Positions 22,073 through 33,777 of a stretch of DNA of 64,000 bases are shown one piece after another. The notes beneath the pieces are model-generated. The model was not told the origin of the DNA and did not search any database. It saw only the letters and a list, made by a program, of their open reading frames with translations. Source of the DNA: Saccharolobus shibatae B12. GTDB taxonomy: Archaea; Thermoproteota; Thermoprotei_A; Sulfolobales; Sulfolobaceae. Both the position numbers and the translations under genes were made by a program. Every line of letters begins with the position of its first letter. Positions within the stretch are counted from its first letter, which is position 1. Location of the stretch: contig NZ_CP077717.1 of assembly GCF_019175345.1 (NCBI RefSeq), forward strand, positions 124,001 to 188,000. The letters run 5' to 3'.

Positions 22073-24364
22073 ATGATTAAGGATTTCTTTATATTAGACT
22101 TCTCTTATGAAATCAAAGATAACATTCCACTAATTTACATTTGGAGCATTGATGATGAAGGAAACAGTTGCGTAGTCGTAGAGAGAAATTTTAAACCATA
22201 TTTTTACGTCGTATACGAGGGTAATGGGGATGAAATAATTGAAAACATAAGAAAGAATTGTGAGGTTCTCCTAATTACTAAAGTTAAAAGGAAATACTTA
22301 GGTAATGTTGTAGATGCTCTACTTGTTCAAACTTTCACACCTACTCAAATTAAGAGGTGCAGAGAAAAGATCAGTAGGATAAATGGTATAAAAAGTATTT
22401 TCGATGCGGACATAAGGTTTACTATGAGATATTCAATCGATTTCGATCTAAGACCATTTACTTGGTTTAAGGCTGAAGTAAGTGAGGTAAAGCTGGAGGG
22501 TTTTCGTGCAAAAAAAGTATATATTTTAGATAAAATTCTTTCACACTATGAGGGTAAGATACCAGAATTAAGGGCTATTGGGATCGATTTTCAGATCTAT
22601 AGTAAATATGGATCCTTGAACCCTAGAAAAGATCCAATAGTAGTTTTGAGCTTGTGGAGCAAGGAAGGTAGTATGCAGTTTAGTTTAGACGAAAGCATGG
22701 ATGATCTTAAAATTATAAGGAAATTCGTTGACTACATATTGAATTATGACCCCGATATAATATATGTCTTTGACGTAGACGTTTTTCATTGGAAGTATAT
22801 TACAGAAAGAGCCAACTCGTTAGGAGTGAAAATAGATATAGGAAGGAAGATAGGTTCTGAAGTAAGTCAGGGTACCTATGGGCACTACTCGATTTCAGGA
22901 AGACTTAACGTAGATTTAGTTGGTCTGTTAATGAATGAGAGATTAACTGGTCATATAGATTTGATTGAAGTAGCGAATTATTTAGGTATATCTCCTAAAC
23001 GTGACTCCTTAAATTGGTATGAAATTTCAAGATATTGGGATGACGAGAAGAATAGAGATCTAGTCAAACAATATAGTTTAGAAAATGCTAAATCCATTTA
23101 TCTATTAGGCAACTTTCTATTATCGCCTTATAGTGAACTGGTTAAGATAATTGGTCTACCTTTAGATAAATTATCAGTAGCTAGTTGGGGAAATAGGATC
23201 GAGGCTTCACTAATAAGGACCGCTGCAAAATCTGAGGAATTAATCCCAATTCGAATGGATAATCCTAATCGTTCTTCAAAAATAAAGAAGACCGTTATTG
23301 AACCAAAAATTGGTATCTATAGCGATGTTTATGTTCTTGATATATCATCAGTTTATCTATCAGTAATAAGGAAATTCAATATAAGTCCAGATACTCTAGT
23401 CAAAGGGCAGTGCGATGATTGTTATGTGTCCACAATCTCTAATTACAAATTTAAGAAAGAACCGTCAGGTCTTTATAAAACATTTCTGGAAGAATTAAGT
23501 AATATTCAAGATACTAGAAAATCAAAGGTAATTGAAGAATTAATGTCATCATTTTATGATTATATTCATTGGATAAATTCAAGATGGTACTCAAGAGAGA
23601 TTGCAAGTGCGGTAGACGAGTTAAGTTATGAAATAGGTAAGTTGGTTATAGATCTAATTAAAAACTCAGGTTTCGAAGTGATTTTAGCTAATGACTTTTT
23701 AGTATTTGTGAAAGGAGGATCTGGAGATAAGCTGAATGAATTGATATTTAAGATAAATAGCCTATACGATCTTAACCTTAAGGTAAGGAAGATCTACAGA
23801 TCATTATTAATCTTAGGTAATGATAGGTATGCAGGGTTATTAGAAGGAGATAAGATAGATATTGCAAGAATAGGTAAAGAGGATAGGGATCTTTGTGAAT
23901 TGGTTAGGAATGTAAAAAGAAAAGTTGTAGAAGAAATATTAATTAGTAAAGATGTTAAGAAAGCAGTAAAGTTAGTTAAGTCTGCTGTAATCAAGTTGAG
24001 GAGAGGGGAATTTGATATTGGGGAATTAATAACTTGGGTTCACATAGAAAAAGATTTTAGTGAGTACGATAAACAACTACCTTTTGTAGTTGCTGCAAGA
24101 AAGGCTATTCAATCTGGTTATTTAATATCTAAAGATTCAAGAATTGGTTATCTTATAGTAAAGGGTCATGGTAGTGTCCATGATCGTGCAGAACCTTTCT
24201 TCTTTGTCAAGGAGAAAAACAGAATAGATATAGAATATTACGTTGATCAACTACTCAGAGAATCTCTAAAGGTACTCACACCTTTAGGAGTAAGTGAAGA
24301 GAGTTTGAAAAAAACTAATATAACTGATATACTAGATATGTTCGGGGCTTCTAAGAAGAAATAA
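22073..24364 (+). CDS. dpo3: B-family DNA polymerase B3 (Dpo3) with degenerate catalytic motifs
   Basis: 763 residues, matching the length I recall for Sulfolobus Dpo3. The order of domains is N-terminal, 3'-5' exonuclease and polymerase. By eye alignment the exonuclease sites are altered: the ExoI Asp-x-Glu is D172-F-Q, and the ExoIII Tyr-x3-Asp is Y334...N338. In the polymerase part motif A keeps its aspartate (VLDISSVYLS, D423), motif B lacks the usual Asn-Ser-Tyr-Gly pattern (MSSFYDY near 491-497), and motif C is AND (539-541) instead of DTD. A TATA-like TAAATTAAAAAG about 26 bases upstream suggests a leaderless mRNA. The gene ends inside the 3' end of the convergent dnaG. Confidence 0.93.
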   Translation: MIKDFFILDFSYEIKDNIPLIYIWSIDDEGNSCVVVERNFKPYFYVVYEGNGDEIIENIRKNCEVLLITKVKRKYLGNVVDALLVQTFTPTQIKRCREKISRINGIKSIFDADIRFTMRYSIDFDLRPFTWFKAEVSEVKLEGFRAKKVYILDKILSHYEGKIPELRAIGIDFQIYSKYGSLNPRKDPIVVLSLWSKEGSMQFSLDESMDDLKIIRKFVDYILNYDPDIIYVFDVDVFHWKYITERANSLGVKIDIGRKIGSEVSQGTYGHYSISGRLNVDLVGLLMNERLTGHIDLIEVANYLGISPKRDSLNWYEISRYWDDEKNRDLVKQYSLENAKSIYLLGNFLLSPYSELVKIIGLPLDKLSVASWGNRIEASLIRTAAKSEELIPIRMDNPNRSSKIKKTVIEPKIGIYSDVYVLDISSVYLSVIRKFNISPDTLVKGQCDDCYVSTISNYKFKKEPSGLYKTFLEELSNIQDTRKSKVIEELMSSFYDYIHWINSRWYSREIASAVDELSYEIGKLVIDLIKNSGFEVILANDFLVFVKGGSGDKLNELIFKINSLYDLNLKVRKIYRSLLILGNDRYAGLLEGDKIDIARIGKEDRDLCELVRNVKRKVVEEILISKDVKKAVKLVKSAVIKLRRGEFDIGELITWVHIEKDFSEYDKQLPFVVAARKAIQSGYLISKDSRIGYLIVKGHGSVHDRAEPFFFVKEKNRIDIEYYVDQLLRESLKVLTPLGVSEESLKKTNITDILDMFGASKKK

Positions 24365-25571
24365 TGTCGGTAAATGTTAATATATCGACGTTTTGTGGTC
24401 TCTTGTTTATTCCACCTATTCTAGCTCCTATTATCATCTTAATATTCTTTTGAGAGGCTAGATCTAGTAGTCTTTGAGTTATAACTCCATCAAATACTAT
24501 ATATGCTACTTTATTATCTTCGTAAGCCTCTAGCTTAGGTATTATATCTCGCACTTGAACTTTCTCAATTAAATTCCAATTATTATCGTAGAGAACACCC
24601 TCTAAAGTACCAGGAAGTTTTTTGATCTCTTCTAAAACATTCTGTGGTAAAGTTATCTGCACTAGCTGTTGTGTAGCTTCAGGTTGTATTGGTTTTTCTT
24701 CTTTTGCAATCACATTTTTAGCTATCGCTTGTTCTGCCTCCTGAATCTTCTTTAGATATTGAGTTAATGGCATCATATTAGATAGTGCTTTTGCGATCTC
24801 CTTCCCTGTTAACTCTTCTACTTCTCTCCCTACTGGTGCTCTTGCTACAAAATCTATCTTTACATTATTACTCAATAATTCTTTGAGTATTAGATCTCCA
24901 CCATGATCTCCATCTAAAAACGCTATTACTGTCTTCTTCATCTTGGATAAGCTAACTACTGTTTCTGGTATCCTTGATGTTGCCCCTTCTACAGCTATTA
25001 CGTTTTTATAACCATATCTTAGTAAGTTTATTACATCAGCTCTTCCCTCTACTATAATTAAATTAGGATCCTTATCCACATCTGGACCAGCGGGTAATCT
25101 TTCTGGTCCATACTCTGTTATTTCGCCTACCTTTACTGCACTGCTTATCTCGTTTATTACTTCCTTTATATCTAGTGATTTCTCTTTACTCCAGCTTGAT
25201 AAGATTCCCTTTGCTCTTTCTATGATTTTTTTAAGTTTTTCGGCCCTAATGTCTTCTATTTCTATCAGTTCAAATTTTGAATTATATGGTCCTACCTTGT
25301 CTACGCTTTCAACCATTGCAGCAATTAACGCGGTCTCAATCCTGTCTAAGTTAGATGGTATTATTATTTCCCCTTCGCTTTTCCCTCCTTTAGTTTTAAT
25401 CTCTACGATAATTCTTCCTAATCTTCCTTTATCTTGTAACTCTCTTAGGTCAAATTCGTCTCCAAATAAGTTTTCAGTTTGACCAAATATTGCGCCTATT
25501 ACATCAGTTTTTTCGACAATACCTTCTACTTCAAATCTTAACTTTATATCATATTTCATTTGGAAGCTCAC
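24351..25571 (-). CDS. dnaG: DnaG-like primase / exosome subunit
   Basis: 406 residues. The central Toprim domain is evident: IIVEGRADVINLLRYGY (the Glu motif) and AFLDGDHGGD (the DxD-type motif), about residues 173-230. The flanking domains are archaeal. In Sulfolobus, DnaG associates with the RNA exosome and binds poly(A), and has primase activity in vitro; PriSL is the main primase. The start codon is 7 bases after the stop of tyrS on the same strand, so the two are cotranscribed. Confidence 0.95.
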   Translation of the reverse strand: MSFQMKYDIKLRFEVEGIVEKTDVIGAIFGQTENLFGDEFDLRELQDKGRLGRIIVEIKTKGGKSEGEIIIPSNLDRIETALIAAMVESVDKVGPYNSKFELIEIEDIRAEKLKKIIERAKGILSSWSKEKSLDIKEVINEISSAVKVGEITEYGPERLPAGPDVDKDPNLIIVEGRADVINLLRYGYKNVIAVEGATSRIPETVVSLSKMKKTVIAFLDGDHGGDLILKELLSNNVKIDFVARAPVGREVEELTGKEIAKALSNMMPLTQYLKKIQEAEQAIAKNVIAKEEKPIQPEATQQLVQITLPQNVLEEIKKLPGTLEGVLYDNNWNLIEKVQVRDIIPKLEAYEDNKVAYIVFDGVITQRLLDLASQKNIKMIIGARIGGINKRPQNVDILTFTDIISS

Positions 25572-25578
25572 CTTTACA

Positions 25579-26664
25579 TTACCTTGTTACACTTTTAGAT
25601 ATCTTCTGAATCATTTCCTCGAATTCGGGTTTCCTTTCTAAACTCTTTCTTATAGGTTCTAATATCTCATTTAATCTTCTCGCAGTAGCCTTCTTTAAAT
25701 CCATCGGATGTATTTTTCCTTCAATATAAGCCCTTTCTAACTCCTCGTAATCCTTAAATTCAACGTCTCCACCATATCTAATATCTCTTTCAATCTTTAC
25801 AAAATTATAACGTGGAAATATAATATACTTCAATATTTGAAGAATTGGATTATTTTCTGCTACACCTTTAGGACAATATGCACCCATTATCTTTCTCTCT
25901 ACATCCTCTCTACTATCACTAACGAAAATCGCAGATTCTGGCTTTGACTTGCTCATCTTTATCTCAGCTTGTATGTCATCTTCTTCCATTCCCTCCGTTA
26001 TGCTCATTCTCTGCCCTCCTTGAAGCCCAACTAAAAGTGGTGTATGTATCGATACTATCTTCTTCTTGCCCATTTTTTCTGCTACATCTCTTGCTAGCAT
26101 GTGGGCTTTTCTCTGATCTGTTCCTCCTAGTGCAATATCTAAATCTAGGTAAAATATGTCACTAACTTGCATGGCTGGATATATCAGTTTTGATGCGTCT
26201 ATTTCCGCTTCTTCTGCTCTTCTTCCCATTATTGTTAGTGCTCTTTTTATTCTTGCTAGACTAGCGTTCTTAGCTACTTTTATTACAAGAGCCCAATAAT
26301 CTTTCTCCTTAACCATATCGTCAGCATCAACTATGTTTAACTTAGTTATGTCAACTCCGTAATTTTTTATTACTTCAACTGTGTAATCAGCTGCCATCTT
26401 TATTAGGTTTAGATCTCCACCTAACTTATCGTTAATCCACGCATGCCAAGTTGCTCTTAATAGGGTCATATTAACGCCTGCTTCTACTAAATCTTTCACT
26501 TTTTGCGTCCATATCAACCATCCAATGTGAAAGAGCCCACTTGGCTCAAATCCTATATAACCTTTTAATTTCTCTTTAGATTCTAATTTTTTCCTTAACT
26601 CATCTATAGTTATTATTTCAGCTGCATTTCTCGTTATAAGCTGTAACCTTTGATCGATACTCAT
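25579..26664 (-). CDS. tyrS: Tyrosyl-tRNA synthetase
   Basis: 361 residues from the ATG at 26664 (MSIDQRLQLI); an upstream in-frame start at 26679 would add five unlikely residues. Class I motifs are GFEPSGLFHIGW (HIGH type) and KMSKSKP. DIALGGTDQRKAHMLARD near 185-205 carries the tyrosine-recognising Asp and Gln residues typical of archaeal TyrRS. The C-terminal domain is short, as expected for archaea. It precedes dnaG in an operon. Confidence 0.96.
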   Translation of the reverse strand: MSIDQRLQLITRNAAEIITIDELRKKLESKEKLKGYIGFEPSGLFHIGWLIWTQKVKDLVEAGVNMTLLRATWHAWINDKLGGDLNLIKMAADYTVEVIKNYGVDITKLNIVDADDMVKEKDYWALVIKVAKNASLARIKRALTIMGRRAEEAEIDASKLIYPAMQVSDIFYLDLDIALGGTDQRKAHMLARDVAEKMGKKKIVSIHTPLLVGLQGGQRMSITEGMEEDDIQAEIKMSKSKPESAIFVSDSREDVERKIMGAYCPKGVAENNPILQILKYIIFPRYNFVKIERDIRYGGDVEFKDYEELERAYIEGKIHPMDLKKATARRLNEILEPIRKSLERKPEFEEMIQKISKSVTR

Positions 26665-26709
26665 AATCAGTTTCCCCAAAAAGTAAAAAGAAGTTTAAGT
26701 AAAAAAGCG

Positions 26710-27063
26710 CTAATCATCTTTGATTTGTTTCAAAAAGAGAACAACTGGGTGCGTATTTCCCAGCTTTTTCTCGAGATCATCTATTACATATTCAAAATCT
26801 AGGTCCGTCTCAAGTATTCTCCTTAGAAGTACTTTGATGAATAAGTAACTGTTTAACATTACTTTTTCATTTAAAACAAATTTGTGATCACTATCATCTT
26901 CATCTTTAAATAATTTAAACATAGTATAGTTATTACTATTATTGTTATTTGCCATTAAATTGTAAATGTAATCATCTACTAGTTTTTGAATACAACTTTC
27001 ACTTTCACAATCATATAACTTTTCAAAAGGAGGTTTGTTTGTGGGTGGCAATTTTTGTCCCAT
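26710..27063 (-). CDS. Hypothetical protein, 117 residues
   Basis: Not recognised. The protein begins MGQKLPPTNKPPFEKLYD, contains two cysteines in CESESC, an Asn-rich tract (ANNNNSNNY) in the middle and ends in a helical charged segment. It is soluble by composition. It lies 45 bases upstream of tyrS on the same strand and has its own A+T-rich upstream region. It is probably real because the reading frame fills the gap and has normal codon use, but no function can be proposed. Confidence 0.55.
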   Translation of the reverse strand: MGQKLPPTNKPPFEKLYDCESESCIQKLVDDYIYNLMANNNNSNNYTMFKLFKDEDDSDHKFVLNEKVMLNSYLFIKVLLRRILETDLDFEYVIDDLEKKLGNTHPVVLFLKQIKDD

Positions 27064-27268
27064 ATTTATTACGCTAATACTACTAAAAAAGCTATTATTA
27101 TCCCGTTATTTTACGATAAACACGACCTTAATCACTACACAGATTCCTTTTGGTTACTAGCTGAAAAAATTAAGATATAGTAGTTTACTCTTATTGTATT
27201 TTAAAACCAAATACATCTAATCGTGTGATGGGAAAAATATATTATAATGGCATTACATTTTGCGTTTA

Positions 27269-28546
27269 ATGGATTTGGAGGGAATAGTGAGAAGACTTTA
27301 TCCAGACGTTGAAAAGGCAAAAACGAAACTAATAGATGAAATAAGGTTCTATAAGGGTGATAGGTATAATGTGGAGGAGATCTCTAACGTTATTTTGACT
27401 GAGGTTATAAATTCCATGAAAGCTGATAGCATATTTGGTTTTCCTAAAACTAACATAAAAGCTGGAGAAGCAGGATTAGGATCTAGAGGTATAGGAGATA
27501 ATTTAATACATACCAAGTTATTTGAATTGGCTGGTAAACAAATCGAAGAATATGATGACGCGGGAATAAGGGAAAACATAGTTGTTTCTATAGATGGTAT
27601 TCATTCGAGGCTCTCTTATTTCCCGTTCCTAGCTGGTTTCTATGCTACCAGAGCAACACTGAGGGATATAATGGTCAAGGGAGCCTACCCATTAGGCCTA
27701 ATCGTGGATATACATCTTTCTGATGATAGCGATGTAGGAATGCTAATAGACTTTGAGGCAGGCGTTACTTCAATTAGCAAAGCTTTAAATGTGCCAATAT
27801 TAAGTGGTAGTACGTTAAGAATAGGTGGAGATTTAGTTTTAGGAGATAGAATAAGCGGGGCCGTAGGTTCAATAGGAGTATTGAAGTCTAAGGATTTCTT
27901 AAGAAGAAGAGTAATGAAAGGATTGAAAATACTCATGACTGAAGGAAATGGTGGTGGGACCATTGCCACTACAGCCATCTATAATGGTATGCCCGATGTG
28001 ATTTCGGAAACGCTTAACATTAAGGACCTAATTACCTGTATCGTAGTTAGGGATCATTTGTCAGGTAATGTTTATTCTATGACAGATGTTACTAATGGCG
28101 GGATACGCGCTGATGCCTTGGAGGTTTCAAAAATAACCAACTTAAGTTTTGTGATAGATGATGAGAAGTTTCTTTCATTAATAAATCCAAAAGTAAGAAA
28201 AATGCTAGAAGAGATTAACATAGACCCCTTTGGTATATCAATCGATTCAATACTTATATTTACTGACAACCCAGATTTAGTTAAAGAGAGATTAGCTCAA
28301 CATAATATTAGAAGTGAAGTCATAGGTTATATAGATGATTTTAGACAATATCCTATAATTACATATGGAGGAAAGGAACTTAAACCACAATTTAGGGAAA
28401 GCCCTTATACTCCTATAAAGAAATATATTGGGAATTATTCTCCTTATAGCATAGAATATATATCAAGTCGTTTAGATTATGCTATAGCTGAGGCTAAAAC
28501 AAAAATGGATAACGTATTGAAAAACTTAAAAACTAGTTTTACATAG
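27269..28546 (+). CDS. AIR synthase-related (PurM/HypE fold) protein
   Basis: 425 residues from the ATG at 27269. The TATATTATAAT stretch 26-30 bases upstream fits a TATA box and a leaderless start, so I prefer this ATG to the TTG at 27260. The protein has the ATP-binding pattern of the PurM superfamily: SIDGIHSRLSYFP, then LRDIMVKGAYPLG, GGDLVLGDRISGAVGSIG and TDVTNGGIRADALE. It resembles the selenophosphate synthetase-related archaeal branch. The reaction is unknown. It is the first gene of the plus-strand ribosomal-polymerase-isoprenoid array. Confidence 0.85.
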   Translation: MDLEGIVRRLYPDVEKAKTKLIDEIRFYKGDRYNVEEISNVILTEVINSMKADSIFGFPKTNIKAGEAGLGSRGIGDNLIHTKLFELAGKQIEEYDDAGIRENIVVSIDGIHSRLSYFPFLAGFYATRATLRDIMVKGAYPLGLIVDIHLSDDSDVGMLIDFEAGVTSISKALNVPILSGSTLRIGGDLVLGDRISGAVGSIGVLKSKDFLRRRVMKGLKILMTEGNGGGTIATTAIYNGMPDVISETLNIKDLITCIVVRDHLSGNVYSMTDVTNGGIRADALEVSKITNLSFVIDDEKFLSLINPKVRKMLEEINIDPFGISIDSILIFTDNPDLVKERLAQHNIRSEVIGYIDDFRQYPIITYGGKELKPQFRESPYTPIKKYIGNYSPYSIEYISSRLDYAIAEAKTKMDNVLKNLKTSFT

Positions 28547-28566
28547 ACCATACAAGCTGATACTTA

Positions 28567-29067
28567 ATGAGTCAACAGTTTAAGTACGTTGTTAGAATTT
28601 TTGGACAAGATGTAGATGGAACTATGAAACTACCTTACGCCTTAGCAATGGTAAAAGGAATTGGTTATAATACTGCTAAAGCAATGATACGAAAACTAGG
28701 GATGGATCCAAACGCGAGATTAGGTGAATTATCCGATGCTGATATAAAGAAAGTTGAGTCTGTAATAAGTGATCATACAATTAAAGGTTTACCTAGTTGG
28801 TTATATAATAGGCGTAAAGACTATGAGAGTGGCTTAGATCTTCATTTAGTTACTTCTGATCTAATCTTTTACGTAAGAAATGATATAGAAAGAGAGAAGA
28901 AGAGTAGGAGTTGGAGAGGAGTTAGGCATTCATTGGGCTTAAAGGTTAGAGGACAAAGAACAAGGACTACGGGAAGAACTGGTATGACTATAGGTGTAGC
29001 TAGAAAGAAAGCCGCACAACCCCAGGCTCAACAATCTTCTTCCCAACAACAACAGAAATCCTCTTAA
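28567..29067 (+). CDS. rps13: Ribosomal protein S13
   Basis: 166 residues. The N-terminus ([29 protein letters not shown]) is the helix-hairpin-helix part, and the [24 protein letters not shown] segment is the conserved basic RNA-binding end of archaeal and eukaryotic S13/S18. A Gln/Ser-rich tail (about 20 residues) extends the C-terminus, which I would expect to be disordered. Positioned at the head of uS13 of the 30S subunit, contacting tRNA. It precedes rps4 by 10 bases, in the typical archaeal order S13-S4-S11. Confidence 0.97.
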   Translation: MSQQFKYVVRIFGQDVDGTMKLPYALAMVKGIGYNTAKAMIRKLGMDPNARLGELSDADIKKVESVISDHTIKGLPSWLYNRRKDYESGLDLHLVTSDLIFYVRNDIEREKKSRSWRGVRHSLGLKVRGQRTRTTGRTGMTIGVARKKAAQPQAQQSSSQQQQKSS

Positions 29068-29077
29068 GGTGATCTAG

Positions 29078-29606
29078 ATGGGAGATCCGAAAAAAAGTAG
29101 GAAAAAATGGGAAAGTCCAGGTCATCCATGGATAAAAGAAAGAATAGGTTATGAGCAAGAACTGTTAGGAAAATACGGTCTAAGAAACAAAAGGGAAATC
29201 TGGATAGCACAGTCAATAATTAGAAAGTTTAGACACCAAGCAAGATCATTATTAGCATTGCCACCCGCAGAAAGGGCCGTCAGGGAGAAACAATTAGTCG
29301 GGAAGTTACTGAAGATGGGTTTGTTAAAGAGGGAAACTGCAACTGTAGATGATATTCTAAGTTTAACCGAGCAAGATCTATTGGAGAGAAGATTGCAAAC
29401 TATAGTGTATAAGAAAGGATTAGCAAATACAACATATCAAGCTAGGCAATTAATAACTCATGGGCACATTGCGGTCAATGGTAAAAGAGTCACGTCTCCA
29501 GGTTATATTGTTAATGTAGATGAGGAAAATCTAATCGATTATTACGTTACTTCCTCATTTAAATCAAGACCACCAGTTATGGCACAACAAGAAGGAGGTG
29601 AAGTAG

Positions 29607-29623
<17 letters not shown>
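29078..29623 (+). CDS. rps4: Ribosomal protein S4
   Basis: 181 residues. The start is preceded by GGTGATCTAG, a good ribosome binding site. The S4 RNA-binding domain is in the C-terminal half ([35 protein letters not shown]). It is a primary 30S assembly protein. The gene overlaps rps11 by 17 bases in another frame. Confidence 0.97.
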
Positions 29624-31166
<1,543 letters not shown>

Positions 31167-31170
<4 letters not shown>

Positions 31171-31613
31171 GTACGCAAGTTCAAGAGCAAGAAGTAGTAA
31201 TTAACGCTGAAGGTCAGATCTTAGGTAGAATGGCGAGTAACATAGTTAGATTATTAAAGGAAGGTAAAAAGGTAATTATAGTAAATGGAGAAAAAGCAGT
31301 AATAAGTGGGGAGAAAAACAGAGTTATAGAGTCATATAAATTACTTTTAACAGTAAGAACGCTTTTTAATCCTTATAGAAATGGGATTAGAAGACCTAAA
31401 TCACCGATAAATATAGTTAAAAGGACTATTAGGGGAATGTTACCTAAGAGTAGTAAGGGACGTAGAATGCTTAAGAACGTTAAGGTATATATTGGAGTAC
31501 CGAAGGAATTTGAGGGGAGACAATTTATTAAATTCCCAGACGCTGATGTGAGTAGACTTAAAGGTAAGTATGTAACAGTAGAAGTAGTTGCAAAAGAGCT
31601 AGGGTGGAGTTGA
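31167..31613 (+). CDS. rpl13: Ribosomal protein L13
   Basis: 148 residues. [35 protein letters not shown] and [19 protein letters not shown] are the uL13 signatures. It starts with a 4-base overlap with rpl18e and its stop shares one base with the rps9 start codon (TGATG). Confidence 0.97.
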
Positions 31614-32026
31614 TGAGTGAGGAACAGAAAGTAGTTATTTCCAGCGCTAGAAGGAAGACAGCTAGAGCTACATGTTATATATTCCCCGGGAAAGGAAGAG
31701 TGTTCGTAAACAACATTCCAATTGAGTTAATACCAATAGAAATCGTAAGATTGAAAGTCATGGAACCATTACTTTTAGCTGGGAATGACATTAGATCAAA
31801 GATAGATGCCAAAATAGTAACTTATGGGGGTGGGATAATGGGCCAGGCTGATGCAGCAAGGATGGCTTTGGCTAGGGCATTGGTTAAGTTCACTGGTAGT
31901 GATGAATTAAAGAAAATATATAGGGCGTATGATAGGACAATGCTAGCTGGAGATCCAAGGCAGACGGAATCAGAGAAATGGATGAGATATAGCGCAAGGA
32001 GATGGAGGCAGAAATCGTATAGGTGA
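31613..32026 (+). CDS. rps9: Ribosomal protein S9
   Basis: 137 residues from the ATG at 31613 ([20 protein letters not shown]), which shares a base with the L13 stop; a GTG three codons earlier is a less likely start. TYGGGIMGQADAARMALARAL and the C-terminal RRWRQKSYR tail, which reaches toward the P-site tRNA, identify uS9. Confidence 0.97.
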   Translation: MSEEQKVVISSARRKTARATCYIFPGKGRVFVNNIPIELIPIEIVRLKVMEPLLLAGNDIRSKIDAKIVTYGGGIMGQADAARMALARALVKFTGSDELKKIYRAYDRTMLAGDPRQTESEKWMRYSARRWRQKSYR

Positions 32027-32032
32027 ATCTAA

Positions 32033-32233
32033 ATGATGATCCCAATTAGATGTTTTACATGTGGTTCATTGATAGCTGATAAGTGGCAGCCATTTATAAC
32101 AAGAGTTAATGCAGGGGAGAATCCAGGAAAGGTTCTTGATGACTTAGGTGTAAAAAGATATTGTTGCAGAAGAATGCTTTTATCTCACATAGATATAATT
32201 AGTGAAGTAATCCACTATACTAGACCAATTTGA
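32033..32233 (+). CDS. rpo10: RNA polymerase subunit Rpo10 (N)
   Basis: 66 residues with the unusual zinc-binding arrangement of Rpb10/RpoN: CFTCGS near residue 6 and the paired cysteines in RYCCRRML. It docks at the Rpo3-Rpo11 assembly platform together with Rpo12. Two ATG codons are adjacent; the first or second may be used. The neighbours are ribosomal proteins, a normal archaeal arrangement. Confidence 0.97.
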   Translation: MMIPIRCFTCGSLIADKWQPFITRVNAGENPGKVLDDLGVKRYCCRRMLLSHIDIISEVIHYTRPI

Positions 32234-32245
32234 AAGGTGATCAAT

Positions 32246-32926
32246 TTGAGTGAAAAGGAAGAAAGAGGAGGAGAATTAACTGAAGCAGAAAAAGAGGAGT
32301 TACGAAAATCCGAAAAAGGTACAATAATAGAATTATTAGTTCCAGTAGAGACTTATCTTTCGGCTGGAGTTCATATAGGTACTCATAGTTGTACTAAATA
32401 TATGGAGAGTTTCGTATATAGAGTAAGAGCAGAAGGATTGTATGTATTAGATGTTAGAAAGATAGATGAAAGATTAAGAATAGCAGCTAAGTTCTTATCA
32501 AGGTATGAACCACAGGATATAATTGCAGTAGCGAGTAGGCCTTATGCATACAGGCCAGTCCAAAAGTTCGCAGAAGTGATAGGAGCTAGAGCATTGGTAG
32601 GTAGAATAATACCAGGAACTTTTACAAATCCATATTTATCAACATATACAGAGCCAAAGGTATTGTTAGTATCCGATCCTAGAACTGATACTCAAGCAAT
32701 AAAAGAAGCTGCTAAGGTAGGAATACCGATAGTTGCTTTTGCTGATACTGATGCTAAAATCGATTATATTGATCTCATAATACCGGCCAATAATAAAGGT
32801 AGGAAATCATTGGCGCTATTATATTGGGCATTAGCTAGGCAAATACTCAGAGAGAGGAGGATAATTCCCCCAGATGGCGATTTGGCGGTACCAGTAAGTG
32901 AATTCGAGATGAGGCTTGTTCAATGA
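32246..32926 (+). CDS. rps2: Ribosomal protein S2
   Basis: 226 residues from a TTG at 32246 (MSEKEERGG). AGGTGATCA directly upstream is a good ribosome binding site for this codon; a GTG at 32237 lies within that site and is less likely. The core uS2 motifs are [34 protein letters not shown] and the [31 protein letters not shown] region. An acidic 30-residue N-terminal extension is present. The MEMO gene starts with a 4-base overlap. Confidence 0.96.
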   Translation: MSEKEERGGELTEAEKEELRKSEKGTIIELLVPVETYLSAGVHIGTHSCTKYMESFVYRVRAEGLYVLDVRKIDERLRIAAKFLSRYEPQDIIAVASRPYAYRPVQKFAEVIGARALVGRIIPGTFTNPYLSTYTEPKVLLVSDPRTDTQAIKEAAKVGIPIVAFADTDAKIDYIDLIIPANNKGRKSLALLYWALARQILRERRIIPPDGDLAVPVSEFEMRLVQ

Positions 32927-33777
32927 AGAGATTACCAGCGGTTGCAGGTTCTTTTTATGAATCAGATCCGAAAAAACTTAAAATGCAGATTGAGTGGTCA
33001 TTCAGACATAATATAGGTCCAAGAGATATTCCTAAACAATCTTACGAGAAGAAGAAAAGAGATAATTTATTTTTTGTCGTGCCCCATGCTGGTTATATTT
33101 ATAGCGGCCCCGTGGCAGCTCACTCATATTATTATTTAGTTTCAGAAGGTAGGCCAGATGTTGTGATAATATTAGGTCCTAATCATACCGGTTTGGGTTC
33201 TTATGTTTCTGCCTGGCCTAAGGGAGAATGGGAAACTCCGTTAGGTAGTGTGAAAATAGATGAAGAAATTTTAATGCAATTAATCAAGGAATCGGAAGTG
33301 ATAGACTTAGATGAAAAATCGCACTTATACGAACATTCAATCGAGGTTCAATTGCCATTTTTGCAGTACTTTTTTGGTGATAACTTTAAGATGGTTCCAA
33401 TTGTAATTATGATGCAAACCCCTGAAATTGCCGAATTTCTAGCAGATGCCATTTATAAGGTTATGCAGAAGAATCCAGATAAGGATATAGTAGTCTTGGC
33501 AAGTAGTGATATGAACCATTACGACCCACATGAGATTACGGTAAAGAAAGATGAGGAAGCAATAGAAAAAATTCAACAATTAGATTATAAGGGTTTATAC
33601 GAGGTTGTAGAAGGTAAAGATGTTACTTTATGTGGTTATGGTCCTATAATGGTTAACCTAATCCTAGCTAAGAAGTTCGGTAAAAAAGCCTATATTTTGA
33701 AACATGCAACTTCTGGTGACACTTCGGGACCTAAAGATTCAGTTGTGGGTTATCTTGCAGCGCGTTTTGGGAGTTAG
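32923..33777 (+). CDS. MEMO family protein
   Basis: 284 residues. The N-terminus [17 protein letters not shown] and the [24 protein letters not shown] and [10 protein letters not shown] motifs identify the MEMO1 family (AmmeMemoRadiSam protein B). The conserved histidines resemble the active site of nonheme-iron dioxygenases; human MEMO binds a metal. No AMMECR1 or matching radical SAM gene lies adjacent here. The function in archaea is unknown. ATGA overlaps the end of rps2, so the gene is coupled to ribosomal protein synthesis. Confidence 0.93.
   Translation: MKRLPAVAGSFYESDPKKLKMQIEWSFRHNIGPRDIPKQSYEKKKRDNLFFVVPHAGYIYSGPVAAHSYYYLVSEGRPDVVIILGPNHTGLGSYVSAWPKGEWETPLGSVKIDEEILMQLIKESEVIDLDEKSHLYEHSIEVQLPFLQYFFGDNFKMVPIVIMMQTPEIAEFLADAIYKVMQKNPDKDIVVLASSDMNHYDPHEITVKKDEEAIEKIQQLDYKGLYEVVEGKDVTLCGYGPIMVNLILAKKFGKKAYILKHATSGDTSGPKDSVVGYLAARFGS

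Noticed and set aside
33704-33766. Longer version of the gene before ipk, starting at 33704
   Set aside because: The extra residues read through the MEMO gene in another frame, and the conserved-looking part starts at 33767.
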